Assembly (NCBI GenBank): GCA_031266635.1
Contig: JAISAN010000255.1
Span: forward strand, 1 to 7,418
Reading direction: 5' to 3'
From: Treponema sp.
GTDB lineage: Bacteria; Spirochaetota; Spirochaetia; Treponematales; Breznakiellaceae
Length of the DNA stretch: 7,418 nt
The notes beneath the pieces were generated by a model that was not told the DNA's origin, made no database searches, and worked only from the letters and a program-made list of their open reading frames with translations. The stretch's first letter is position 1, and each line of letters starts with the position of its first letter. This document shows positions 7,204 to 7,418 of this stretch, piece after piece. The position numbers were made by a program, and so were the translations under genes.

Positions 7204-7418
7204 CAGGCAAGGGATGCGGCAATCCCCACAACTATACTTATGATTATCATAACGGGAATAAACGCCAGACTGATGATCGTCAGGATACCCAAAAACTTCC
7301 AGAGGGATTTGTTGTTTTTGAAGGCGTTTTCCAGCTCCTCTTCGGCGCGGCTTTGTTGATACGCGCGGATTTTATTTCCGAAGTTATAGGTAAACAGGGC
7401 GGGGAAAAAACATAAGGC
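7203..7418 (-). CDS. Small helical membrane protein, C-terminal part (5' end outside window)
   Basis: The minus-strand frame is open from the right edge to TGA at 7203-7205 and gives 71 residues. It begins with a hydrophobic, aromatic stretch and then has YNFGNKIRAYQQ, a charged helix containing EEELENAF, the sequence KNNKSLWKFLGILTI, and a long C-terminal membrane helix ending IVVGIAASLA. The layout of helix, charged loop with a Leu/Glu-rich helix, then a GIL-containing helix resembles small DUF5362-like membrane proteins; that family name is tentative. The stop codon overlaps the RDD start codon as TGATG, which places this gene in the same operon. It is not one of the usual core members of the RDD-SpoIIM-MoxR cluster. 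Function unknown. Confidence 0.75.
   Translation of the reverse strand, partial: ALCFFPALFTYNFGNKIRAYQQSRAEEELENAFKNNKSLWKFLGILTIISLAFIPVMIIISIVVGIAASLA

Overview
The window holds one long leftward (minus-strand) operon of membrane-protein genes. It occupies almost everything from the right edge down to about position 512. Facing it at the left edge is the end of a single rightward gene for a Nudix-family hydrolase. There are no RNA genes, insertion sequences, CRISPR arrays or long gene-free stretches. By eye the operon is GC-rich, with G-rich coding strands, CGG/GGG-rich codon use, strong AGGAGG-type ribosome binding sites and some GTG starts. The organism cannot be fixed from this. A GC-rich spirochaete of the Treponema type is my best guess, based on gene style and on the known occurrence of related MoxR/DUF58 loci in spirochaetes, and I hold it with low confidence.

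Reading in the direction of transcription (right to left), the genes are: the C-terminal end of a small helical membrane protein (7418-7203), an RDD-family membrane protein (7203-6478), a SpoIIM-family membrane protein (6481-5513), a large DUF4129-type membrane protein (5529-3994), a DUF4350-type membrane protein (4004-2880), a MoxR-family AAA+ ATPase (2883-1855) and a DUF58 protein with a vWA-like region (1858-512). Every junction overlaps (TGATG, GTGA, 17 nt, 11 nt, ATGA, GTGA). One transcript with translationally coupled, stoichiometric synthesis is therefore likely. The operon promoter lies outside the window. A weak hairpin at 476-490 may end the transcript.

The combination RDD, SpoIIM, DUF4129, DUF4350, MoxR and DUF58 recurs in many bacteria, but its biochemical role is not established. 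The reasonable inference is a membrane assembly built from the RDD, SpoIIM, DUF4129 and DUF4350 proteins. The cytosolic MoxR ATPase would work on or through it, with DUF58 as its vWA-type partner. The points most worth a second look are an internal signal-peptide-like segment in the DUF4129 protein that suggests an old gene fusion, the missing serines of the metal-site motif in DUF58, the extra upstream membrane protein coupled to the RDD gene, and the absence in view of the Bat-type vWA genes that often follow MoxR-DUF58.
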